Assembly: GCA_900545755.1 (NCBI GenBank)
Contig: URAG01000001.1
Coordinates: forward strand, 7,136-71,135
Length of the DNA stretch: 64,000 nucleotides
Direction: 5' to 3'
Source: an uncultured Cloacibacillus sp.
Lineage (GTDB): Bacteria > Synergistota > Synergistia > Synergistales > Synergistaceae
The position numbers were made by a program, and so were the translations under genes. Shown here one piece after another: positions 18,695-26,423 of the stretch. The stretch's first letter is position 1. Every line of letters starts with the position of its first letter. Below the pieces are notes generated by a model. It did no database searches, was not told where the DNA came from, and was given only the letters and a program-made list of their open reading frames with translations.

Positions 18695-18705
18695 GCAATT
18701 ATCTC

Positions 18706-18758
18706 ACGGAACTTGAATAATAAAGCAGTTCAGAAGGCTCTATTATAGGGAGTTCCGT
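18706..18758 (+). repeat. inverted repeat in the 5' leader of the DUF3798 copy 2 gene
   Basis: ACGGAACT (18706-18713) pairs with AGTTCCGT (18751-18758). The pair brackets 37 nt of leader and ends about 10 nt before the SD AGGGAGG. It could form a leader stem that insulates or regulates translation. Confidence 0.45.
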
Positions 18759-18782
18759 AAATTTCAAAGGGAGGAATCTTAT

Positions 18783-19985
18783 ATGAAAAAGGCAGCGTTA
18801 CTGCTGGCGGTCGTTATGGCGGCGTTTTGCTTCTGCGCCCCAGCTATGGCCGAGGCCCCGTTCCACATCGGAATCGTGACCGGAACCGTATCGCAGAGCG
18901 AGGACGACCTTCGCGGCGCAGAGCTCATGATCCAAAAGTACGGCGACGTGTCAAACGGCGGAATGATCCAACACCTCACCTATCCCGACAACTTTATGTC
19001 AGAAATGGAGACGACGATCTCTCAAATAGCCGGCCTTGCCGACGACCCAAAGATGAAGGTCATCGTCGTCAACCAGGCCATCCCCGGAACGGCGGAAGCT
19101 TTCCGCCGCGTTAAGGAGAAGAGAAACGACATCCTTTGCTTCGCCGGCGAGCCACACGAAGACCCGAACGTAATCGCCTCCGTCGCCGACATGTCGACTC
19201 ATACCGACTTCGTCAACCGCGGCTATCTCATCATCGACACAGCGAAGAAACTCGGATGCAAGACCTTCGTACATATTTCCTTCCCGCGCCACATGAGCTA
19301 CGAGACGCTTGGACGCCGCCGCGCGATAATGGAAGCGGCCTGCAACGACCTCGGCATCAAGTTCGTGTTTGAGACCGCGCCAGACCCGACGAGCGACGTC
19401 GGCACCGCCGGCGCGCAGCAATTTATCCTCGAAAAGACTCCCGCTTGGGTTGCTAAGTACGGCAAGGACACAGCTTTCTTCTGCACCAACGACGCTCACA
19501 CCGAGCCTCTTCTCAAGCAGCTTGCGAAGTACGGCGGATATTTCATCGAAGCCGACCTTCCGTCGCCGCTCATGGGCTACCCCGGAGCTTTTGGCATCGA
19601 CCTACAGAATGAGGCAGGAGACTTCCCGGCGATCATGAAGAAGGTTGAAAAGGCCGTCATCGACGCCGGAGCGGGCGGACGCATGGGAACCTGGACGTAC
19701 TCTTACGGCTACACCAGCTCCGCAGCCCTGGCTGAGTTCGGTAAACGCATAGTCGAAGGCAAAGCGAAGCTCAACAGCAAGAAGGACCTCATGGCCGCAT
19801 TCAACGACTATACGCCCGGCGCGACCTGGAACGGCGCCGCCTACACGGACATCGGAACCGGCGTTACGATGAGAAACTACATGATGATCTACGAAGATAC
19901 CTACATCTTCGGCAAGGGCTACATGGGCGCTACGAGTATTGAAGTGCCCGAGAAGTACCAGAAGATCAAATTCAGCGGGAATTAA
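18783..19985 (+). CDS. DUF3798-type periplasmic binding protein (copy 2)
   Basis: 400-aa exported protein, signal peptide MKKAALLLAVVMAAFCFCAPAMA, mature start EAPFHIGIVTGTVSQSED. It is nearly collinear with copy 1 at 16066-17256: the blocks SFPRHMSYETLGRRRAIMEA and ETAPDPTSDVG are identical in both. It is transcribed alone, away from the peptidase and ABC genes, from a consensus promoter, and ends at a strong terminator. A high-level second receptor for the same importer is the simplest reading. SD AGGGAGG precedes ATG at 18783. Confidence 0.82.
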   Translation: MKKAALLLAVVMAAFCFCAPAMAEAPFHIGIVTGTVSQSEDDLRGAELMIQKYGDVSNGGMIQHLTYPDNFMSEMETTISQIAGLADDPKMKVIVVNQAIPGTAEAFRRVKEKRNDILCFAGEPHEDPNVIASVADMSTHTDFVNRGYLIIDTAKKLGCKTFVHISFPRHMSYETLGRRRAIMEAACNDLGIKFVFETAPDPTSDVGTAGAQQFILEKTPAWVAKYGKDTAFFCTNDAHTEPLLKQLAKYGGYFIEADLPSPLMGYPGAFGIDLQNEAGDFPAIMKKVEKAVIDAGAGGRMGTWTYSYGYTSSAALAEFGKRIVEGKAKLNSKKDLMAAFNDYTPGATWNGAAYTDIGTGVTMRNYMMIYEDTYIFGKGYMGATSIEVPEKYQKIKFSGN

Positions 19986-20010
19986 ACGAAACGCCGGAAA
20001 CGGCATAAGA

Positions 20011-20042
20011 AAAACGCCGAGGGTCAGCCTCGGCGTTTTTCT
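20011..20042 (+). terminator. terminator of the DUF3798 copy 2 gene
   Basis: A 12-bp stem (20011-20022 with 20028-20039, loop GTCAG) ends in a T-run; 26 nt past the stop codon. The following 300 nt hold no gene until the spe promoter. Confidence 0.9.
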
Positions 20043-20338
20043 TATGCGCGCACGGCTAAGCGGAATTTTCAACGCGTCTGTGCTTCCGGCGCGAAGCGGC
20101 TGCACTTTCGCCAAACGCGCGGTGTTTTTCCACATCAACACGAGACCTGCACGTTAACACCGGGCACGGTAATTCTGCGCCGCCGCACAAAGTTTAGCGC
20201 CGCTCCTCAATTTGCGTGCGTGGCGTTAATTCTCCGCTTTGGCATGCGATTGACGACGTCCAGGAAGTATGCAGATCCCGCCGTGAAACGCGCGGGAAAA
20301 TATTGAGTTGAAGCGGCGGCTAACTTTTTGCAAATCCT

Positions 20339-20397
20339 TTGACAACGCCCACCTTTCTCTGTATAGTTTTGCATTGACTGCGAACCAGTCTTCGCAG
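20339..20397 (+). promoter_or_regulatory. promoter and leader hairpin of the spermidine operon
   Basis: TTGACA (20339-20344), 17-nt spacer, TATAGT (20362-20367). Just after the expected start the RNA can fold CTGCGAA (20378-20384) with TTCGCAG (20391-20397). No T-run follows, so it is a leader stem rather than a terminator. Confidence 0.75.
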
Positions 20398-20443
20398 CTA
20401 AAATATAAAGCCTTGCGGCTTGAGAAGGGACGTGGGGATAGGG

Positions 20444-21256
20444 TTGAACGAGAAGATCCAGCTTTATGGCTTCAACAACCTGACTAAGACTCTTAGTTTC
20501 AACATCTACGACATCTGCTACGCAAAGACGGAGCGCGAGAAGAAGGATTATATCGCCTACATCGACGAGCAGTATAATTCCGAACGATTAACCAACATAT
20601 TATGCGGCGTCACGGACATCATCGGCGCATGCGTGCTCAACATATCCAAGCAGGACTACGACCCGCAGGGCGCGAGCGTGACCATCCTCATCTCCGAGGA
20701 GACCGTCCCGCCGGAGCAGATCGACGCCACATGCAACGGCGGATACTGGGCGCAGAGGATCTACGACGAACGTGAGACCGTCGTAGCACACCTCGACAAG
20801 AGCCACGTAACCGTCCACACTTACCCGGAATTCCATCCGAACAACGACATCAGCTCTTTCCGCGTCGACATCGACGTGTCGACCTGCGGCAAGATATCCC
20901 CGCTGAACGCGCTCAACTTCCTTATCGGACAATTCGACTCGGACGTGCTCGCGCTCGACTACCGCATCCGCGGCTTCACGCGCGACGTGAACGGGAAGAA
21001 ATATTATAAAGACCACGACATCAATTCAATACAGAATTATATAGACGAGAAGACCCTCGCGCGTTACGACGCTATAGACGTGAACGTCTACCAGTCGAAC
21101 ATCTTCCACACGAAGATGATGCTGAAGGAGATTCGGCTCGCCGACTACCTCTTCAACATCGACCCGCGCGAGCTTCCGCCGGAGGAGCGCCTCGCCATCA
21201 AAGACAGCATCACGAAAGAGATGCTCGAAATCTACTACGGCATGAACATGTACTAG
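20444..21256 (+). CDS. speD: S-adenosylmethionine decarboxylase proenzyme (E. coli-type)
   Basis: 270-aa pyruvoyl-dependent decarboxylase supplying decarboxylated SAM for spermidine synthesis. It matches the E. coli class: [21 protein letters not shown] at the N-terminus, [13 protein letters not shown], and the self-cleavage region [16 protein letters not shown], where the serine becomes the pyruvoyl group. The length is close to the E. coli enzyme (264 aa). Start is taken as TTG at 20444, preceded by GGGGATAGGG, because this gives the same N-terminal length as E. coli SpeD; an upstream TTG at 20420 is less likely. First gene of the spe operon. Confidence 0.93.
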   Translation: MNEKIQLYGFNNLTKTLSFNIYDICYAKTEREKKDYIAYIDEQYNSERLTNILCGVTDIIGACVLNISKQDYDPQGASVTILISEETVPPEQIDATCNGGYWAQRIYDERETVVAHLDKSHVTVHTYPEFHPNNDISSFRVDIDVSTCGKISPLNALNFLIGQFDSDVLALDYRIRGFTRDVNGKKYYKDHDINSIQNYIDEKTLARYDAIDVNVYQSNIFHTKMMLKEIRLADYLFNIDPRELPPEERLAIKDSITKEMLEIYYGMNMY

Positions 21257-21272
21257 GCGCGGGGCAACGGAT

Positions 21273-22736
21273 ATGCCGCAGAAGACATACCGTCTCGACC
21301 AGCGGCTCGCGCCGCTGCACGAAGCGCTCGCAGAGTACAGGAACAGCCGCGTCGTCCCATTCGACGTGCCGGGACACAAGCAGGGGCGAGGCACTCCGGA
21401 GCTGACGAAATTCCTCGGCAAGGAGTGCCTATCCGTCGACGTAAACTCGATGAAGCCGCTCGACAACCTGAGCCACCCGACCTCAGTCATCAAAGAGGCC
21501 GAAGAGCTCGCCGCCGACGCCTTCGGCGCCGACGCGGCATTCCTTATCGTCGGCGGCACGACGGCGGCCGTGCAGGCTATGGTCATGTCCGTCTGCAAGG
21601 CTGGCGACTCGATGATAATACCGCGCAACGTCCACAAGTCCGCGATAAACGCGATGATTCTGTGCGGAATCACGCCCGTCTACGTCGACCCGGGGATACA
21701 CCCAGAGCTGGGAATTTCTCTCGGGATGCGCGCGGAGGACGTCGAGGCCGCGATAAAGGCGCATCCGGAGGCTAAGGCCGTATTCGTCAACAACCCGACA
21801 TACTACGGGATATGCACCGACGTCCGGCGCATCGCCGATGCGGCGCACGCCGCTGGCATGGCGGTGCTCGCCGACGAAGCGCACGGCACGCATTTCTACT
21901 TCGGCGAAAACATGCCGCTGCCAGCTATGGCGGCCGGCGCGGACATGAGCGCCGTCAGCATGCATAAGACAGGCGGCTCTCTTACGCAGAGCTCGCTGCT
22001 GCTCATGCGCCGCGGGCGCGTCAGCCAGGACTACGTGCGCACCGTCATCGGCCTGACGCAGACGACGAGCGCCTCTTACCTGCTCATGAGCTCGCTAGAC
22101 ATTGCGCGCAAAGCGCTTGCGACGGAAGGGACGGAGACATTCCGCCGCGTCGTCTCGCTTGCCGAGTACGCGCGCGCTGAAATCAACCGCATCGGCGGCT
22201 ATTACGCCTTTTCGCACGAAATTATAGACGGCGGCGCGGTCTTCGACTTCGACGTGACGAAGCTCTCCGTCAACACTCTCAGGACCGGGCTCGCGGGCGT
22301 CGAGGTCTACGACCTACTGCGCGACGACTACGGAATACAGATAGAGTTCGGCGACATGGGCAACATGCTCGCAATAGTCTCCGTCGGGGACAACCACTAC
22401 GCTATAGAGCGCCTCGTCGCCGCGCTGTCTGAAATCAAACGGCTACACGGCAAGGAAGGGCTGAAGCTGCTCGACCACGAGTACATCACGCCCGTCGTGC
22501 GCATGACGCCGCGCGAAGCCTTCTACGCGCCGAGCGAGCCCGTGCCTGTGCGGGAGAGCCTAGGCAGGATCACTGCGGAGTCAGTCATGTGCTACCCGCC
22601 CGGAATACCGATACTCTCCCCCGGCGAAGAGGTGACGCCCGAGGCGCTCGAATACATACTCTACGCTAAAGAAAAAGGCTGCCTCGTGATGGGGCCGCAG
22701 GACATGACTCTCGAAAATCTATACGTTGTGAAATAG
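21273..22736 (+). CDS. speA: Orn/Lys/Arg decarboxylase, probably arginine decarboxylase (fold I)
   Basis: 487-aa PLP-dependent decarboxylase of the aminotransferase-like fold. The N-terminal FDVPGHKQGRG, the PLP region ADEAHGTHF and the Schiff-base lysine in VSMHKTGGSLTQSS are readable. It resembles the Bacillus SpeA class rather than the alanine-racemase-fold enzyme. Because agmatinase and spermidine synthase genes follow directly, arginine to agmatine is the expected reaction; lysine or ornithine decarboxylation cannot be excluded from sequence alone. 16 nt after speD. Confidence 0.87.
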   Translation: MPQKTYRLDQRLAPLHEALAEYRNSRVVPFDVPGHKQGRGTPELTKFLGKECLSVDVNSMKPLDNLSHPTSVIKEAEELAADAFGADAAFLIVGGTTAAVQAMVMSVCKAGDSMIIPRNVHKSAINAMILCGITPVYVDPGIHPELGISLGMRAEDVEAAIKAHPEAKAVFVNNPTYYGICTDVRRIADAAHAAGMAVLADEAHGTHFYFGENMPLPAMAAGADMSAVSMHKTGGSLTQSSLLLMRRGRVSQDYVRTVIGLTQTTSASYLLMSSLDIARKALATEGTETFRRVVSLAEYARAEINRIGGYYAFSHEIIDGGAVFDFDVTKLSVNTLRTGLAGVEVYDLLRDDYGIQIEFGDMGNMLAIVSVGDNHYAIERLVAALSEIKRLHGKEGLKLLDHEYITPVVRMTPREAFYAPSEPVPVRESLGRITAESVMCYPPGIPILSPGEEVTPEALEYILYAKEKGCLVMGPQDMTLENLYVVK

Positions 22737-22749
22737 GAGGAACATTTCA

Positions 22750-23601
22750 ATGGAGCTTTGGTACACGGAGGAACATACGCCCTCCACACGCTTTTCGATA
22801 AAGGTTAAGAAGCAGATTTTCAGCGAGAAGAGCCCCTTCCAGCAGATAGACATCTTTGACTCGGAGGAGTTCGGACGCTTCTTCACGCTCGACGGCCTTA
22901 TGATGCTGACAGAGAAGGACGAATTCATCTACCATGACATGATAGTCCACGTCCCGATGGCTACGAACCCAAAGATTAAGCGCGTCCTCGTAATCGGCGG
23001 CGGCGACGGCGGCACGGTGCGCGAGCTGACGCGCTACAAGACCATCGAAAAAATCGACATGGTCGACATCGACGAGCTCGTCGTCAAAACCTGTATGAAG
23101 CTGCTGCCTTTCACGGCCTGCGAGCTCGACGACCCGCGCGTCTCGCTGCACTTCGAGGACGGGCTGAAATTCGTTCGCACGGTAGAAGAGAAGTACGACC
23201 TTATAATCGTCGACTCGACAGACCCATTCGGCCCCGGCGAAGGGCTCTTCACGAAGGAGTTCTATGGCAACTGCTTCAAGGCGCTCGGCGACGACGGCAT
23301 ACTCGTCAACCAGCACGAGAACCCCTACTACGAATCCTACTCCGCGGCGATGAAGCGCGCGCACCAGCGCATCGAAGACTTCTTCCCCATCTGCCGCGTC
23401 TATCAGGCGCACATCCCGACGTACCCGTCGGGGCACTGGCTCTTCGGCTTCGCGTCGAAGAAGTACGACCCGGTCAAGGACCTCGACGCCGATGCGTGGA
23501 ACGCCCTCGGCCTCGAAACGAAGTACTACAACACCGGTATACACGTCGGCTCCTTCATGCTGCCGAACTACGTCAAAAAGGCGCTGAACCTGAAAGACTA
23601 G
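22750..23601 (+). CDS. speE: spermidine synthase
   Basis: 283-aa aminopropyltransferase that joins putrescine with decarboxylated SAM. The SAM-binding block VLVIGGGDGGTVRELTRYK, the acceptor-site region IIVDSTDPFGPGEGLF and the N-terminal SPFQQIDIFDSEEFGR are diagnostic. Start at 22750 has AGGAGGA 12 nt upstream. Third gene of the spe operon. Confidence 0.95.
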   Translation: MELWYTEEHTPSTRFSIKVKKQIFSEKSPFQQIDIFDSEEFGRFFTLDGLMMLTEKDEFIYHDMIVHVPMATNPKIKRVLVIGGGDGGTVRELTRYKTIEKIDMVDIDELVVKTCMKLLPFTACELDDPRVSLHFEDGLKFVRTVEEKYDLIIVDSTDPFGPGEGLFTKEFYGNCFKALGDDGILVNQHENPYYESYSAAMKRAHQRIEDFFPICRVYQAHIPTYPSGHWLFGFASKKYDPVKDLDADAWNALGLETKYYNTGIHVGSFMLPNYVKKALNLKD

Positions 23602-23607
23602 GGACGG

Positions 23608-24456
23608 ATGAAAAGCTCGATACAGGGCTTCATAGGCTGTGAAAAAGAATGGGAAGAGGCGCGCGCCGTAATCTTCGGCGCGCCATTCGACTCTACAACC
23701 TCGTTCCGTCCCGGCGCGCGTTTCGGCCCCGCCGCGATGCGCTCCGAATCCTTCGGCATAGAGACCTACAGCCCATACCAGGATAAAGATCTTGAAGATT
23801 TAAAAATCTTCGACGCTGGCGACCTGGAGCTGCCCTTCGGCAACGCGGCGGCGGCGCTAGACGCAATAGAAGAAGCGGAGGACGAAGTACTCGGCGCGGG
23901 GAAAATCCCCGTCCTGCTGGGCGGAGAACACCTCGTCACACTCGGGGCCGTCCGCGCCGCGGCGAAGAAATACCCCGACATGCGCATCGTCCACTTCGAC
24001 GCGCACGCCGACCTGCGCGAAGACTACCTCGGCGAAAAGCTCTCTCACGCATCCGTCATACGCCGCTGCTGGGACATACTTGGCGACGGGAGAATTTTCC
24101 AGTTCGCGATACGATCAGGCAGCCGCGACGAAATGAAATGGAGCGACGCCCACACGACGATGGAAAAATTCCGCGCGCAGACAATAAACGAGGCCGTCAA
24201 GACGATAGGCGAAGCCCCTGTCTATGTAACGCTAGACCTAGACGCGGTAGACCCGTCTGAATTTCCTGGGACGGGGACGCCAGAGGCAGGAGGCCTGCGA
24301 TTTACCGAGTTGCTCGAAGCTTTGCTCGCCCTGCGCCCGCTCAACATCGTAGCCTTCGACATCTGCGAACTCTCACCGCACTACGACCACTCCGGCGCGT
24401 CGACCGCGTTAGCCTGCAAAACGCTGAGGGAAATGCTGCTCGCGTACTGCGGGTAA
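23608..24456 (+). CDS. speB: agmatinase
   Basis: 282-aa binuclear Mn ureohydrolase converting agmatine to putrescine and urea. Metal ligands are in GGEHLVTLG, HFDAHADLREDYLGEKLSHA and TLDLDAVDPSEFPGTGTPE. It closes the arginine to agmatine to putrescine to spermidine route encoded by this operon. Six nt after speE. Confidence 0.95.
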   Translation: MKSSIQGFIGCEKEWEEARAVIFGAPFDSTTSFRPGARFGPAAMRSESFGIETYSPYQDKDLEDLKIFDAGDLELPFGNAAAALDAIEEAEDEVLGAGKIPVLLGGEHLVTLGAVRAAAKKYPDMRIVHFDAHADLREDYLGEKLSHASVIRRCWDILGDGRIFQFAIRSGSRDEMKWSDAHTTMEKFRAQTINEAVKTIGEAPVYVTLDLDAVDPSEFPGTGTPEAGGLRFTELLEALLALRPLNIVAFDICELSPHYDHSGASTALACKTLREMLLAYCG

Positions 24457-24500
24457 ACTATCAGCTGCTGCGCGTATTCGCAGCCGGCTTATAAAGATTC

Positions 24501-24537
24501 GGGGAGGAGGCGACAAGCCCTCTCCCCTATATTTTTA
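24501..24537 (+). terminator. terminator of the spermidine operon
   Basis: GGGGAG (24501-24506) pairs with CTCCCC (24522-24527), with an imperfect inner stem, followed by TATATTTTTA. Confidence 0.65.
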
Positions 24538-24703
24538 TGCCAATATATACGCGCCGGACAAATTTTTTCACAATTCTCCGCACCCAACCGCATAACGGTA
24601 AAGCCGTGGCTGCGGCTGCACAATATATACGGTGACAAGACCGCCGTAAACGCCCCGGCCGTTATATACTTGTCTCAGTCATCATATAAGCGAGGCGATC
24701 AAC

Positions 24704-25225
24704 ATGGAATTCTTCATAAGGCCGTTTGAGGAACGCGACATACCCGGGCTGAACGAAATCCGCAGGATGCGCGGCGTGCGCGAGACGATTCCGGCGCTTG
24801 CGTCGGAGAGCCTGGAATTTACGGAGGCCGTGGTGAAGGCTGCGCCCGCCGTTACGCCGAACCTCAGCGCCGTGGTCTGCGAAGACGGCGAAGAAAAGCT
24901 CATCGGCAACGCGCTGCTGCGTCTCTGCGAAAAGCCGAAGATGCGCCACACGGCTTCGCTCGCAATCGTCGTGCGCGCCGGCTGCCAGGACATGGGCGTA
25001 GGGCGCGCGCTTCTGACAGAGCTGCTGCGCATCGCCGACGAGGACCTGATGCTCGTGCGCGTCGCGCTGGAGGTTGCGGAAGAGAACGCGCGCGCGATCC
25101 ACCTCTACGAGTCGCTCGGCTTCGTGCGCGAAGGGCTGCTGAAATACGCCTACTCGGGAAGCGGCAAGTTCAAAAACCTCGTCGCGATGGCGCGCTACAA
25201 CCTTCCGCCTGTCCGCTGCGAGTAG
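24704..25225 (+). CDS. GNAT family N-acetyltransferase
   Basis: 173-aa acetyltransferase. ASLAIVVRAGCQDMGVGRALLTELL (about 86-110) carries the acetyl-CoA pyrophosphate loop (V/I-x-x-x-x-Q/R-x-x-G-x-G/A), and ENARAIHLYESLGFVREGLLK matches the RimI/ribosomal-type C-terminal motif. Substrate unknown. It lies 8 nt before the MFS gene and is probably cotranscribed with it. Confidence 0.85.
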   Translation: MEFFIRPFEERDIPGLNEIRRMRGVRETIPALASESLEFTEAVVKAAPAVTPNLSAVVCEDGEEKLIGNALLRLCEKPKMRHTASLAIVVRAGCQDMGVGRALLTELLRIADEDLMLVRVALEVAEENARAIHLYESLGFVREGLLKYAYSGSGKFKNLVAMARYNLPPVRCE

Positions 25226-25233
25226 GGCGCGGC

Positions 25234-26415
25234 ATGGGCTCCGTTTATACACGGCAGATTCTAATCTACATACTGATATTTTTCAGCATCACATTCACAA
25301 GCGCCTCGATGGAGAGCGGCTACTACTTCCTCATTCCCTTCCTCGAAGGCGTAGGCGCCGAGGTCGGGACGCTCGGCGGACTTGTGATGGGGACGTGCTA
25401 CGGCGTGTCGTTCCTGCTGCGCCCGCTCGTCCCGTTCGCGGAACGGCTTTTCGGCAGGGAAAAGGTGATACGCGCCGGCTTCCTCTGTTTCTTCGCCAGC
25501 GCCGCGGGCATCGCGCTCTTCGCGCGCACCGCATGGGGCGTCATACTGTGCCGCGCCGTCGCGGGCGTCGGCCTCGGCGTGACGACGATAATACTGCAAA
25601 GCTATGAATACCAGCTTCTCCCGGAGGCGGTCCGCGGGCGCTGCGTCGCGCTCATAACGGTCGCCTACAGCCTGCCCGCGCTCATTGTCGTGCCGCCGAT
25701 GGAATTTCTGATACGAAACGGATACTACAACCTCTACGCTGCTACGTTTCCGATGATAGCGGCGGCGGGGCTCTTCGCCGTTATGAAGCTCCCCAAGGCC
25801 GCGCGTGACGGCGCTGGAGCGAAAGCGCGGACGAAAGAAAAAACTTCGTTCCTGCCGTTGCTGCGTTCGCCGCAGGTGCTCTTCTTCGCCGCCTCGGCAG
25901 CGCTGTTCGCCTTCAGCGACGCGGCGCAGCTCCGCTTCGTCCAGCTAGCGGGGGAACGAGGGCTGGCTGCGTCGTACTTTTTCAGCGTCTCCGCTGCGAC
26001 GGCGATGACCTTCCGCCTGACGTGCGGTAAGCTCGTCGACAAACTGCCGCGCAAGGTATGCGCCCCGGCATCGACGCTCCTGACGGCGGGCATGATGTTC
26101 GCCATGACCTTCGCGGCCGGGCGCTCCGCATTCATGTTCTGCGGCTTTATATTCGGCCTCGGCATGGGCTTCGGCTATCCGGCTTTCATGTGCCTCACGC
26201 TCGACATCGGAGGCCGCCGCTCGGCGGTAACGGGCCTCGCCGTAATATTCGGCTTCATATATTCACTTCAGTCTTTTATATGCCCCATACTCATCCAGCA
26301 GGCCATCAACGCGACGGGAAGCGTAACATGGGCCTACCGCGCGATATACGGCACCGTGATAATTCTGGCGTCCGCCGCAGTCTATTACAGCCCGAAGGTC
26401 TATAAGGGGCTGTAG
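25234..26415 (+). CDS. MFS transporter
   Basis: 393-aa major facilitator with about twelve hydrophobic segments. LLRPLVPFAERLFGREKVIRAG matches the MFS loop 2-3 signature, and GGRRSAVTGL lies in the second half. The N-terminal half contains an acidic residue in the first membrane span (ASMESGYYFLIPFLEG). Substrate unknown; efflux is common for small singleton MFS proteins beside a GNAT. It ends 8 nt before the convergent hsdR. Confidence 0.82.
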   Translation: MGSVYTRQILIYILIFFSITFTSASMESGYYFLIPFLEGVGAEVGTLGGLVMGTCYGVSFLLRPLVPFAERLFGREKVIRAGFLCFFASAAGIALFARTAWGVILCRAVAGVGLGVTTIILQSYEYQLLPEAVRGRCVALITVAYSLPALIVVPPMEFLIRNGYYNLYAATFPMIAAAGLFAVMKLPKAARDGAGAKARTKEKTSFLPLLRSPQVLFFAASAALFAFSDAAQLRFVQLAGERGLAASYFFSVSAATAMTFRLTCGKLVDKLPRKVCAPASTLLTAGMMFAMTFAAGRSAFMFCGFIFGLGMGFGYPAFMCLTLDIGGRRSAVTGLAVIFGFIYSLQSFICPILIQQAINATGSVTWAYRAIYGTVIILASAAVYYSPKVYKGL

Positions 26416-26423
26416 CGCTGAGG

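Noticed and set aside
24457-24703. tRNA or small RNA gene between speB and the GNAT gene
   Set aside because: No cloverleaf or T-loop sequence was found; the gap shows only a terminator and presumed promoter.
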